A stretch of 64,000 nt of DNA, from the NCBI GenBank assembly GCA_029532415.1, contig JAQOTA010000052.1, positions 1,736,001 to 1,800,000 on the forward strand. The letters run 5' to 3'. A model generated the notes under the pieces. It had not been told where the DNA came from. It searched no databases and saw nothing but the letters and a program-made list of their open reading frames with translations. Both the position numbers and the translations under genes were made by a program. How positions within the stretch are numbered: the stretch's first letter is position 1; every line of letters starts with the position of its first letter. The stretch is from Marasmius tenuissimus (taxonomy: Eukaryota > Basidiomycota > Agaricomycetes > Agaricales > Marasmiaceae). Shown here in pieces: positions 43,461 to 53,874 of this stretch.

Positions 43461-43989
43461 ATGCTATTCCTACAGTTACTCACCTTTTCCTTCTTTGCCG
43501 CCAAAATACGCGCCCACGATGGACACTTGGAGGACGAATGTCCCCCAAGATACGCGCCAGTCAAGGCCACATCACAGGACGGAATACAGAAGTGCTCTGT
43601 CGGATATGCGCCAGGGATCCGCTTGTCGAGGATGGTGGTGAGGGCAGAGATTATCTCAACCCGGTGTGTAGACTTTTGAGTGCTTCACCCGCTCTCGTTC
43701 CCGTTCTCCCTGAGCTCACTCAGAGTGCATCTGTGTCGACGACTTTTGATGCCAGAGCTTCTCGAGACCTGCCGTCTCTATTGTCCCCTCGACCAAGGAT
43801 TCATCCCATATGACACAAAAACTGAGGCAGGCGTGGTACGTATACCATGTCTCTCTTCTAGCCAAATCTGGGACTCGGACTCAGCTGATTTTCATACAGT
43901 GTTTTGAGCTTGGAGAGATATACGAAGGTACCGCCCCCGACAGCGATGCGTCCCTCGCAGTGACCAATAGGTCCGAATCGTATATATAA
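43461..43989 (+). CDS. Short secreted paralogue of the cysteine-rich protein
   Basis: ATG 43461 gives a signal peptide (MLFLQLLTFSFFAAKIRA), then 'ECPPRYAPVKATSQDGIQKC', like the first Cys pair of the 41218-42602 protein. An in-frame splice (donor near 43669, acceptor near 43720) leads to 'CRLYCPLDQGFIPYDTKTEAGV', then a phase-0 intron, then 'CFELGEIYEGTAPDSD' and a stop at 43987-43989. 'YDTKTEAGV|CFELGEIYEGTAP' matches 'YDEANRVGV|CCTAGKVYAGTAP' of the paralogue, with the intron at the same codon. The C-terminal domain is absent. It could be an expressed short protein or a decaying copy; one exon also matches the paralogue in a neighbouring frame ('GRDYLNPVC'), which hints at a past frameshift. 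Confidence 0.55.
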
Positions 43990-44057
43990 ATGGCAACCGC
44001 CGTCGGATGGATGGCATATACTTCTAGAAGTCCATTAAGTAGTATAGAGCGTCGTGT

Positions 44058-45965
44058 TTATTGTTGCTTATCGCGTAAAGTAGCTGGTGCTGCTGAATCG
44101 AGGTGCTCGTCGTCGTCCTCCCCGCTATCTGACATGGAAATGTACCGATGATATCGACCGGGAGTTTCACCTAGCTCTTCGAGATACCTCTTCAGCATGT
44201 CCTCCCGACCGGCCGGCCTAATCTCGTACCCCTCAGACCCTCTCCTGACTCGAGTCGTTCCCGGAAGTGGTGATCCCTCATCTTCAACCGATGATCCAGA
44301 AGATACGTCCAATGCGTCGTCATCCGCTACAGCGTTGGGGTGATAATCTGGATGATATGGCGGAAGTGCTGAAGCCCCGTTCCCCCGCTGGCGCCGCCTC
44401 GCATTTCCATTCCGTAAGCGCGCATTTGATGGTTGTAAATCTGGATTGAACGTCCCGTTTTCATAAGTCCAAGGTGATTCTGGTAGAACAAAACCCTTCT
44501 GAGGATCTTCGTATCGACTTCTATCAGGGTCTTTCGGTGGCCATTCCGCCTCCATGATTTCTGTGATGTGTACGTTAGTTTTACGAGTTCGAGGTAGAGG
44601 TCAAGAACGAAGGTCAAGAAGAATTACTGTACGCACGGAGTCACACTTCCTCTCCGCGTTCGTACTGTTCTGGAATGGGTGGTAGTTCAAACCACTTACC
44701 CTGGCCTTCTGCAAGGGCGTAGTGCAGTCCATTGCCAGGTGGAGTGGTTGGGCAACACCATACAAAAGTGTTTGTTCCGAGGACAGATTCAATATTTCTC
44801 CTCCTTCCCAGGTTCTGTGTCGGTGCAGAATGTGAGTGACATCGTGAATGTCAATGATATGTGAGGACTAACATAAGGGTATTTGATCTAGAGCACTTAG
44901 AGTTAGGCGTGGAAGGAAAACGACAATTTAGTAGAACGACTTTACCTCTCGTATCTTGCCCCTTCGAACCATCGTTGCTGCTTTATCTTTCTCCCATCCT
45001 TCGATCGTCGTAGTGTTCCCCATTAAGCCCCAGAAATGGTATAGGCTGTAATGATCTATGAACTCCTGAAATCTTCGTAAAGGTATATTCATACCTGAAC
45101 CCGCCGACGGCGAGCAAGACCGGGACGCAAGCGACGTAGTTGAGTATTATGAAGACCATCTCACTCCCGGATGCGGTATCCTGTATCATAGTTAGGATTG
45201 TCATCCACCACTCAGCAAAGGTTCGTGCGCACCCAATAGTTCAAAGATAAGCCCATGACTCGGCGTGTCACCATTGCGACGTGATACGAACAGGCGACGT
45301 CCACGAAGAACAGGAACCGAATGAAATGACCGTAATTATAGTGGCCGACGCAGTTGTTGATCCATGGGCAGTGATGGTCTACTCAAACCACGGTCAAACG
45401 CGAGGACAGTTCCAGGAACGCACAGCACCACATACCCATTCTAAGAATACAGCTGCGGATGAACATTAGCAAAGTCGGTATCATTAGTGAGTACCACTCA
45501 GACGTACCGATTGCACTGACGACAATGATGAGTCCTCGGTGGTTTGTATTTCTCGCACATTCTGCAGTATCTTGGTGCACCGGTCAATTTCTTCACTTCA
45601 AAACCATCGCCGTGGCTATCAGGTTTCTGTAGGGACCTCCTATTAGCTCGACACAGTGTAGCATTGGATGAAAGGGAGCTCACCCAGCCATCTGGAACAC
45701 TACCAGGGTCTGTATTGACACAAAGAAAGTAATTCCACAGCAGCATCAAGACTAAGAAACTATGATAAAATCTCGGCGATTAGTGACATGCTTGAGCCCA
45801 TGTGAAAGTGAACGCGTACTTGAATGGACCGAGGAGAACCAATAGTTCAACCGATACCTCACTTCCGTACCATGGCCATATAATGAAGATCTGCGAGGAA
45901 TAGGCTATGAAGCAGATGAGAAGGACGACGAAGTTGACGATGAGGGTACCCAAGAAACGTTGCAT
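44058..45965 (-). CDS. PFA4: DHHC palmitoyltransferase, Pfa4-like
   Basis: ER-membrane protein acyltransferase that attaches palmitate to cysteines of client proteins. Start ATG 45965 ([19 protein letters not shown]), with two N-terminal helices, the second near 'ELLVLLGPF' and '[16 protein letters not shown]'. The cysteine-rich domain reads '[20 protein letters not shown]', then across two very short exons 'CILRM' and '[22 protein letters not shown]', with the catalytic DHHC intact. Two more helices, '[20 protein letters not shown]', '[14 protein letters not shown]', and the C-terminal 'KYPYNLG' motif follow. The tail is acidic and ends 'AATLRDKQQ'-like at 44058. Yeast Pfa4 palmitoylates chitin synthase Chs3. 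The tail is longer than in yeast. Confidence 0.93.
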
Positions 45966-46004
45966 GGAGGACACAGCCACCACTACTTCTCGCGGAGAAC
46001 CGTC
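45966..46004. promoter_or_regulatory. 39-bp gap between divergent start codons
   Basis: The PFA4 start (minus, 45965) and the start of a putative mitochondrial protein (plus, 46005) are 39 bp apart. Each gene's promoter must therefore lie at least partly within the other's 5' UTR or coding region, unless one real start is further downstream. Confidence 0.45.
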
Positions 46005-47320
46005 ATGCAGGTCGCGTATCGTCCTGCAGTTGTGAGACGCCTTGGTCCCTCTTCTCTCCAATTCCGGTCAAATTCGACGACTGCTTCTACACCGAACAAA
46101 AGGTCTTACAAAAGCGCGAGTTGGGGAGACCTTTCTCTACGTGAGTTGTTGTGTATGTGGTTGAACCTCTCTAATTTTTTTTCGGGGCAGCTGGAAGAGG
46201 CGAAGCTGCCAGAGACAGGACTACCAATGGTTCACTGGAAAGTGGTGGGTATTTATGTGCTATCACTGCGCCTTCACCTAAGAAAGTTCCCGTAGACAGG
46301 CCTCGGACAGGCTCCCTTGCTGAACGTCTGAAGCACTGGTCAAAGCCAGCGTCCAAGACCCCGGAGAACACGTCGCCGTCATCTGCCCAACTGTCTGCAT
46401 CCGGCAACTCTGACCGCATCCAAGGTCTCAAGGTTGACGAAACCCGTACAGTTGACCTCTCGAATGACCTGACTGCGTGGAACACGGCTGTCAAGAAACT
46501 TCCCTCGTCTCGCACTCGCATGAACTCGTTCGCCGGAACAGACTGGATTCCAGGACAAGAGTTTGTCAAGGAAGAAAGGCCACCGAAACGCGCGCCCAAC
46601 TCTCAGCGACCGAAGCGTGACAGGCGGCAAGACGACAATAGTTCCGCCTCGGAAAACCGTCAGGCCAACCGCAATAGTCAGGCGAGTCGCAACGGTCAGG
46701 TCAGTCGCAATGGTCAGGCCAGGCGCAATGGTCAAGTCAGCCGCAACGACCAGATCAGCCGCAACGGTCAGAGGAGGGACACCCAAGGGATGTCTGGGAG
46801 GGACCGCAGTCGACCTTTCATAGAAGGAAAACGCTCGAGGAGGCGTGCAAGGGAAATCGAGGAGGAGGAAGAGGAAGAAGTCATGGAGGCGGCACTCGTT
46901 TTCACCGGAGAGGACGCTTTCAAGCCAAGACCAGGGCAAACCGAGGAGGAATGGCTCACCGAATACCTTCTCCACCAACCCGAACCTGAAGCACCCAAGG
47001 ACCCACAGGCGGACGTCGACGTTGCTTCCGGTGCAGATGACATTTTCGCTACTCAGGCTCCCATCTCCACTATTGCTCTGTCGGTCCCAGCCGCCGCCAA
47101 GGTCTCAAATGCCAGCCCGACGAGAATTCTACGACGCCATGGCGGAGATTATGCACACTTCCTGCCCCCCAATGCCCAAAATACGGCGCTAAAGGACCTA
47201 CACATCTTGTCCCATGCTCATCTGGTCATGGGTAAGCGCAGAGAGATGCAATTTACCCAAAAGACGGAGGCCATTGGCCTTATCAAGAGGATTTCTCGAA
47301 CGCGGCCACAGAAGGCTTGA
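46005..47320 (+). CDS. Putative mitochondrial protein with 6-residue repeats, function unknown
   Basis: ATG 46005 opens '[14 protein letters not shown]' then '[13 protein letters not shown]', Arg/Ser-rich and free of acidic residues, a good mitochondrial presequence. After an intron the protein continues from '[16 protein letters not shown]'. The middle carries six QxxRNG-type repeats (46659-46766) and a Glu-rich stretch ('[20 protein letters not shown]'). The C-terminal block ('[16 protein letters not shown]', '[17 protein letters not shown]') looks folded and conserved-like, ending 'RPQKA' at 47320. I do not recognise the family; a role linked to mitochondrial ribosomes or RNA is only a guess from the basic composition. 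Confidence 0.65.
46659..46766 (+). repeat. Six tandem 18-bp units encoding QxxRNx repeats
   Basis: Units begin at 46659, 46677, 46695, 46713, 46731 and 46749 with a GTCAGG-like start (ACCAGA in the last) and end in CGCAAYR. They encode hexapeptides such as [18 protein letters not shown] and QVSRND, diverged at third positions and a few replacement sites, so the array is coding and not very recent. Confidence 0.85.
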
Positions 47321-47506
47321 ATAACACGTTACTAGAGTAGAGTAGAGCAGTTAATGGAATACCGTCTGTACAGGGACCATAAAATATTCAATAATTACAA
47401 ACGGTGTTCAAGTCAGTGGTATGGTATGAGAGCACACAATGGGTGACGAAAGGAAGACAAGATAGCACAACAAAAATGAGATAATCGTACGCAAGGATTC
47501 AGAAGG

Positions 47507-49782
47507 TCAATGGTCTTCAGGTCTTTCTGCGTCTCTCATCTCTGCATCCTCCTCCAGCGGGTTCTGATCCTCTGGTACATCTGGCCCGACGTCGACGTAT
47601 TCTTCTTTGGTGACACTCCTGACTCCTTCCTCTTCGATGATTTCTACGTGTCTTCCTTCATCCTCGTCCTGCCCCCCTACGACTCCTTCCTCGCCATCTT
47701 CTCCATCTCTCTGCTCTCCCTCTTCTCCTTCCTCGCCCTCCCTTCCCTCCTCACCGTCCTCCCCCTCTCTTCCCTGCTCGTCCGACTCTTCTTCGCCTTT
47801 CACCTCTTCTTCCTCCGACAACACGCTGGCCGCCCTATCTTTCGCAGAATTCAGGGCGTTGACAAGCTGGTCCTCGAAATTCAGTCTTCCGGGGTTATAC
47901 TTGGGGTTCATCACCATCTCGGGATTGAGATTATCTGTCGCACGAGGATATTTGGCGTACCTCGCCTGAAACTCGTCGTCCTCTAAAATCCACAATGGAA
48001 GCTCATACTCGAGCTCCATGTCCATCTCCGGGGGCACTTTCGTTCCAAACGCAGTTGTGTTCCTGCCTTTCCGATGCACAGTCTGTATAGAAGCTCGTGT
48101 GGCGGCGACGAGGAGCTGGCATTGTTTGGGTATGGGAGGTTTGGGTGGTGCGCGTTGTGTTCGCGGACGAGGTGCAGCTGAGGTTGATCGGTTCCCCTGA
48201 GCGCTTGATGATTGCCCACGCCGACGAGTTGGAGGAGCGGAAGCGGACTCATCGAGGACGGTGATGGGTGGTACGGAGGCTTGTCTTTGTGTCGGGCCAC
48301 CATTGTCGCTGACGGGTGTGAGGGTGTCACTGCTGACAAGATCGTCCCGTTCTGGCGGCGGTGAAGGGATCTTGGGGGTGCTAAGAACAGGTTCGGGTGG
48401 AGCCTCTTCCTTCTCCAGGCGCGGCCTTTTGGTGGTACGAGGACGCTTCTTGGGAGGGGAAGCGGATGGTTCGAGGAATGCTATCTCTGGACTTGACATT
48501 GGCGAATCGGCTGCTACACAGATGCCGTTCGACTCCAACCGCGCCTTAGACGGTTTACTCTTTTTCCTTGAGGGCTTCTTGTCGACTCTAACGGGTGCTG
48601 AGATGGATACCGGAGGAGTTGGAGAGTTAACAGCTGAGGCAGTCTGAGATTTTTTGTTTTTGATCCTGATCATAAGCTTGACTTTCTCTTTCTCTTCTGA
48701 AGGAACAGGGGGAGGACTCGACATGACTTGGTCTTCCTGTTCCACCTCGGATTCTCCATCTTCCGGAAATGTCTTTTTGTTGTGTGCTTTCGTGACGGCA
48801 GCTTTGGTAGAGTTCACTATTTCTACAAGCTCGGGGGGAGGAGGTGATGAGGCTGGAAGTAGGGGTATACCAGTAATACTGCTGCCATTCGGTTTCCGGA
48901 TGCGTTCTGGGGGCAAGAGTAACTTGTATCGTTCCTCGAGCGCTTCTGCAACGTTAAGCATCTCTGCTCTCCGTCTCTCTGCTTCGTGCATAGCAGCCGC
49001 CCCGTTTACATGGGCACCAGGCAGAGATGAGATGGCCGGTCCGTCATGGTCGTCATCCTCGAGACGTCCAGGCGCTGGTGAAAATTCCGAGGCAGGGAGA
49101 GAAAGGAACGCAGTGTAGTCCATGGCGCGTAGCTGCTCAATACGCTGTTGGAGTTTGTATTGCTCGTGCTTGAGCTTCTCCTTCTCTCGCAGGCGGACTC
49201 TCTTCTCGAATCCTTCGTATTTCTTATGCCGCCGCTCATAAGCAGCATCGGACGTATCCGCAATACCCTAACGAAATGAACCAACGAGATAGTTTAGCAT
49301 GTTTGTTTGAAGTAAGAAGGCACAAGCACGAACGTCTTCAGAACCTCGGGGTCTAAACCTTCCGCCCACCGTATCCGTTTCTGATATATTCTCATACTCC
49401 GGGGTTTCGATTTCTTGTTGTTGCCTAATAGCTTTCAATAGTTCAGGTCGATCGAAATATCGTTCATTCGCGTGTATATTGAGCAATGAAGGCGGTTGAA
49501 ATGTAATTTCAGGAGGAGCGAGGACCGGGTTAGTGGTCAAGAAAAAACGAGCATTCTCAGGAATCAGAGGTTCATTTTCCGCTGAATGATATTGCTGTCA
49601 GATGCAAGCCTTGGATTGATAGCATAGACTGGGGTCGTACGTTTGCGACGATTGGTGTCCAAAATCATCTGGTCCGTTTCACAATTCCCAACGCCAACAC
49701 CTGGTCCACCGCGCCGTGAACGCGAGGGCTGAACACGTCTTTGAGGTAGTTGTGCTGATAAGGTGGACGACGAAGGGTCCAT
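47507..49782 (-). CDS. PEHE-like chromatin protein (MSL1/KANSL1- or Sas4-like), tentative
   Basis: Start ATG 49782 (MDPSSSTLSAQLPQRRVQPSRS). The second exon, 'RFFLTTNPVLAPPEITFQPP', is followed by 'TPEYENISETDTVGGRFRPRG', then 'DTSDAAYERRHKKYEGFEKR', a pattern (D-x-S-D, then xxRHxKxExxEKR) like the PEHE domain that ties MSL1/NSL1 to MYST acetyltransferases, and continuing as a basic coiled coil 'EKEKLKHEQYKLQQRIEQLR'. The large last exon is low complexity: Pro/Ser with basic clusters ('PPKKRPRTTKRPRLEK'), then a very acidic Glu/Gly tail of about 80 residues ending 'AERPEDH'. The middle block 'LPLWILEDDEFQARYAKYPR' appears conserved. The assignment rests on one motif and needs a profile search. 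Confidence 0.6.
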
Positions 49783-49986
49783 AACGGAATGAGGGGGTAA
49801 AATGAAGCAGACAGCGCTGAGAAATAAGGACTTTGTGGGAGTGAGGTTGGAGGTTGGGAGGATGATGTGGGGAGACGGTTGGGGTGCGAGCGAAACCCAC
49901 AAATTGCTTTGACTTTCTCATTTCTCTCATCTCTTGTTTAGCTATTATACATGATTGCTATTGTTCTCTCCTTTTGACCGCCTGTT

Positions 49987-50543
49987 TCACGTTAAAGAAT
50001 AAGAGAAAACCCATCCATCCGTCTTGAGAGTGTCGACTGCTTTCGACAGATTATCTTTTGGGACCATTATATAGTCAGTGTTCCTAATGGCCTTCAGTTC
50101 GCACCGTGCTTTATTACGACTCTAATCCAAAACCTTACCAAGTCGATGTAACGAAGACAGGAACTCCTGCAGCCTTGAGCGGCTCTGTGAATTGTGCAAT
50201 GACACCGATGAGGCCTTGTTTAAAATGCAATACCATCAGTTGGAAGATCTTTAGATTGACTACAAGTCAATCAATGTTTCTTACCAAAATCCATCGGTCC
50301 TTGTATTTTGATACACCTCCAAGTACATCCAGGCTTGAATTCAGCAGGATAGCTCTCCTGCCATGAACCAGCAATGGAGAGTTCCTCTGAAGTACGAGTG
50401 ATCGATATCAATTTGCCAGTAGGTTTGGCGAGTGTGTCTAGAACCGCTTGGGGGACGGCGTCTGTCGAGTCGAGTTTGACCACAAAACAGGCGTCCGGAA
50501 GAACATGCAAGTTCAAGTTGGAATGACTGGTTGGAGGAGGCAT
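49987..50543 (-). CDS. ACT-domain protein (ACT_7/CASTOR-like)
   Basis: A small protein built of two ACT-like halves. 'LHVLPDACFVVKLDSTDAVP' and 'LISITRTSEELSIAG' form the first; 'WRCIKIQGPMDFG', joined to 'LIGVIAQFTEPLKAAGVPVF', then across a phase-2 intron 'STWNTDYIMVPKDNLSKAV' and 'DTLKTDGW', form the second. This layout matches the amino-acid-sensing ACT_7 family related to animal CASTOR arginine sensors; fungal members are uncharacterised. The start is ATG 50543 (MPPPTSHSN), or the in-frame ATG 50567 adding eight residues. Stop TGA at 49987-49989. About 150 residues. Confidence 0.85.
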
Positions 50544-50778
50544 GTTGGGGTAAAAGATTGAGTGCAAAGAAAATCACCCCTGGCTCATCGAATGGGTCAC
50601 GATTCACGCATAATGATATGATGCGAATGCCAATGGGCACGCAGTCCATCACTGACACTCTCCAAACGAGTTCTCTGTGTGGCTAGTGGATACGAAATTG
50701 TAGAATGCGTGTCAAATAGGCAGCTCGATGCCAGGAGATATGTAGGTACAAGATAAGTAACGAATGAACGGGAAGGTG

Positions 50779-52669
50779 TTAACGGTGTCCTGCGCTTCCC
50801 TCGCCGGAGCCCTGATTCGAGCCACCATGAACAGTCCATTGATCCGACCAATGAGGGGCTTGATTTGCTGGCTGGGGAGGAGGATTCATGAAATGTCCAG
50901 GATGCATCCCAGGTGGACCTTGCTGCATGTTCATGTTCATGTTCATACCAAACTGGGCAGCAAATCGTGGATTTATGTGAGGTTGTATGAAGGGTTGTTG
51001 GAAAGGCATGCCCTGGTACTGCATCCCAGCGGCGGGGTTGGCCTGGTATGGCCATTGCGGAGGTAATTGTTGCTGTGGTAGATGAGGTAGTTGCTGTTGT
51101 TGAGGATAATATTGGGGTCCTGATGGGAACATGGTATTGAAGTCGTTGTATGGAACTTCAGACCTCGACCTATCTCGGCTTTGGGACCGGTCGTACCCTC
51201 CGCCTCCTCCACGTCGACCACCCCTTCCTCTTCCGCGAGAGCCTCGAGCACGACTACGAAAGTCGTCTATTGTATGAGTATCAGGACCTGGTTGTGGATG
51301 GCTCACTGATGGAGGTGCTGGCAACCTGGCCGATGCACTGGACGAAGCGCCCGACGTATACTCGTCTGAGTATGGATCGTCGTACGGTTTTGGTGCTGGC
51401 CGCGCAGAGATAACCCCGTCGTAGTCTGCATCGTACGGGCTGACCTCTGCATAAGCGTTTGCGCCCATCGAGTAGTAGTCACCATTAAGATCCTGGTCAC
51501 GCATCTGGGAAGGTGTCGGGGTAGAGTGTCTGGTAGACACAACAGAGGACGCTCTGCTTCCCGCGCGCCTGGAGAACAATATCAGCCACTTGCCCAGGGA
51601 TATCGACCGGAGGAATAGCACATACTTTTTCTTAGATTTCCTCTTATACTCTGCTTCTGCCTCATCATCAGAAAACTCTAGTTCGTGTTCTGCCGGTTCT
51701 TCGTCGTTCATATTACTCGCGTCGCTGCCCTTCATGGCCGCAATTCTCTGTGTAAAGACAAAATTGCTCCGATGCGGTACGTGAAAGACCTCACGAGATA
51801 GCTGGACCTTCTCAGGGTCTAACGGATAAGTCGAGTTGAACCTCACTTGATATAAAGGTTGTGTGGTAGGACCAAAGGTCTCATATATCTGCGAGCCAGT
51901 GAGAAGTCGCCTGGGACAGAGAACAAGAAGCTTACATATCCCATGACCTTCCTATCACCAAAAACCAAGAGCGTATCACTGTCCAGTGCTTTCTGAGCGC
52001 CTCGATTGATAAACTGCGATGGGAGACCTCTGACAATCGCCACATTCTCGACAACGTTCATCACTTCGCCAACTCTCTCGAGGTATTCGTCTGGCCCAAC
52101 TTCTTCAATATCTGGCACGTTGATAGCCGTATCAGCTACCTCGTTTTTGGTACGAAAGTAGGACTCCGTTGTGGTTGAAGGACCAGCGTCTTCATCGTCC
52201 AGGCCCTCCTCCTCCTCCTCTTCTTTTGGGACCTTTTCTTTGCGCTGAGGATCGGCCTCGGTTGATTCATCATCAGAGGAGTCAGAGGAGTCGGATGAAT
52301 CAGAATCAGAATCGGATTCAGCTACTATAGGTCTACACCGAGAAAGTCAATACTGGTTGTCGGATATTGTACCAGATGGGCTCACAGAGTTTCCTTCTCT
52401 TCCATCTTCACCACAACGACGTCTTCCTTTTCCTTTTCCTTTTCTTCCACCTTCAGCTCACTCTCTATCTCGTCTTCGCTGTCCAGCTCACTGTCAGAGC
52501 TCGCGATAGAGCTATCCGAAGACGAGATGTCCGTTGCAGTTGAACTGGCATTTTGATTGGGATTATCGGTTTTCGATAGCGATTGAGGATAATCCTCGGT
52601 TATCCCAATAAGACCTTGAATAAGAAGAAGGTCCTGGGGTATATCAGAAGGGACTTTGAAGTGGTCCAT
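50779..52669 (-). CDS. NAF1: H/ACA snoRNP assembly factor Naf1
   Basis: Nuclear factor that escorts dyskerin/Cbf5 to nascent H/ACA RNAs before being replaced by Gar1. Start ATG 52669 (MDHFKVPSDIPQDLLLIQG); a Ser/Asp/Glu-rich acidic region spans the first two exons. The Gar1-like core is split over exons: 'DTLLVFGDRKVMGY', 'IYETFGPTTQPLYQVRFNS' and 'REVFHVPHRSNFVFTQRI', a Naf1 hallmark. The C-terminal half has an RG-rich patch ('RGSRGRGRGGRRGGGGG') and a Gln/Pro/Met-rich tail ('QFGMNMNMNMQQGPPG'), ending 'GEGSAGHR' at 50779. The upstream in-frame ATG at 52780 overlaps the divergent EF-Ts start and is unlikely. Confidence 0.92.
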
Positions 52670-52766
52670 GTCGTAGTGGAAGTCAACATTTTCGCAATGA
52701 AAAAAATCCGAGCCGAAGTCGCGGTCGTGACACAACGCGTGACGGCGTCCCTTGAACTCCGAAAAA
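52670..52766. promoter_or_regulatory. Short bidirectional promoter (97 bp) between NAF1 and EF-Ts
   Basis: 97 bp between two divergent start codons of a nuclear RNP assembly gene and a mitochondrial translation gene. No TATA box; one A-rich stretch at 52697-52704. Confidence 0.45.
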
Positions 52767-53762
52767 ATGTTTCGCTCCATCCAACGTCAACCATGCCAAT
52801 GGGCTCAATTCTCTCTTCATCGTCTCTACTCGACCTCACCACCAAAGACCACGGTTCAGCTCGTCTCTGAGCTGAGGAAGCTCACAAATGCACCCATCAT
52901 GAAGGCTAGACAGGCCTTGACGGAAGCCAACGGAGATTTCGATTCTGCATTGAAATGGCTGGAGAAAGACCTTCTCGCCTCGGGTGCAGCTAAAGCGGAG
53001 AAAATCAAGGACAGGCAAGCCTCTGAAGGTCTTGTCAGTGTCTCTGTTGCGAATGGCGGCTTTGGTTCACAGACGGGAGGACCCGCGAAAGCTGCTATTG
53101 TTGAACTCAACTGCGAATCCGACTTCGTGTCGAGAACGGACGATTTCGCGCGTCTAGCAGCCGACATTGCTCAGACCGTCGCTCAAGGTGCAGGCTCAAG
53201 CTCAACGAGCGCGTTCTCGTCAGTGGACGTCGCGGGTTTATTGGGGACACCGTTGGTGTCTTCGCAACGGTCGGGAGCAACAGTGGGCAACTCCATTATG
53301 GACTTGATTGCCAAAATTGGAGAAAATATCACCCTTCGACGTGCTGCTCTGCTCTCACCTGGCCAACAAACAGACGTCGGCTTCCGGGCTGCCTCATATA
53401 TTCACAATTCCCTCCCCAACTTCACCTCACAAGGCCGCATCGGCACCCTCGCCCTACTATCCCTCCGTTCTTCGCGCTTATCAGAGCTTTTGAAACAAGA
53501 AGCTTCGCTCTCGGATCTGGCAAAGTTCGAACGCGCACTGTGTCGACAGATAGCTGGATTTGGACCGCTTTCAGTCAGCGAACCAGCTCCGGATGCGGGA
53601 GAGGAGAGTGTGTTGTACAAACAACAATTCATGATGATTGGCGGAGAAAAGGCCTCACTACCCGTTCGACAAGTTATGGACGAATGGCAGAAGGATCAGG
53701 GACTCGACGCGTTCGACGTCGCCGAATTCGTCAGATGGGAAGTTGGACAGTCGGGTAACTAG
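52767..53762 (+). CDS. TSF1: Mitochondrial elongation factor Ts
   Basis: Nucleotide-exchange factor for mitochondrial EF-Tu. Start ATG 52767 (MFRSIQRQPCQWAQ), then 'FSLHRLYSTSP', a presequence with a likely cleavage near the Tyr-Ser. The UBA-like N-terminal domain reads 'QLVSELRKLTNAPIMKARQAL' and 'ALKWLEKDL'; then 'EGLVSVSVANGG' and 'AAIVELNCESDFVSRTDDF', the EF-Ts core signatures. The C-terminal half is more divergent. A single uninterrupted frame of 332 codons, unusual in this intron-rich region. An upstream in-frame ATG at 52752 would add five residues. Confidence 0.94.
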   Translation: MFRSIQRQPCQWAQFSLHRLYSTSPPKTTVQLVSELRKLTNAPIMKARQALTEANGDFDSALKWLEKDLLASGAAKAEKIKDRQASEGLVSVSVANGGFGSQTGGPAKAAIVELNCESDFVSRTDDFARLAADIAQTVAQGAGSSSTSAFSSVDVAGLLGTPLVSSQRSGATVGNSIMDLIAKIGENITLRRAALLSPGQQTDVGFRAASYIHNSLPNFTSQGRIGTLALLSLRSSRLSELLKQEASLSDLAKFERALCRQIAGFGPLSVSEPAPDAGEESVLYKQQFMMIGGEKASLPVRQVMDEWQKDQGLDAFDVAEFVRWEVGQSGN

Positions 53763-53874
53763 ATTGGGCGAGTTTGGCACGACATTTTACATTAGTTATA
53801 TAGACACATCTACGCACGCAACACCACTCATATCAAAAGTAATGATTTAGACTACTTACGATAATACTACAGCA

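Noticed and set aside
47607..47969. Ser/Pro-rich plus-strand frame
   Set aside because: Antisense shadow of the Glu/Gly-rich acidic tail of the PEHE-like protein.
48654..49118. Plus-strand frame of 154 codons
   Set aside because: Antisense to the large last exon of the PEHE-like gene; no independent features.
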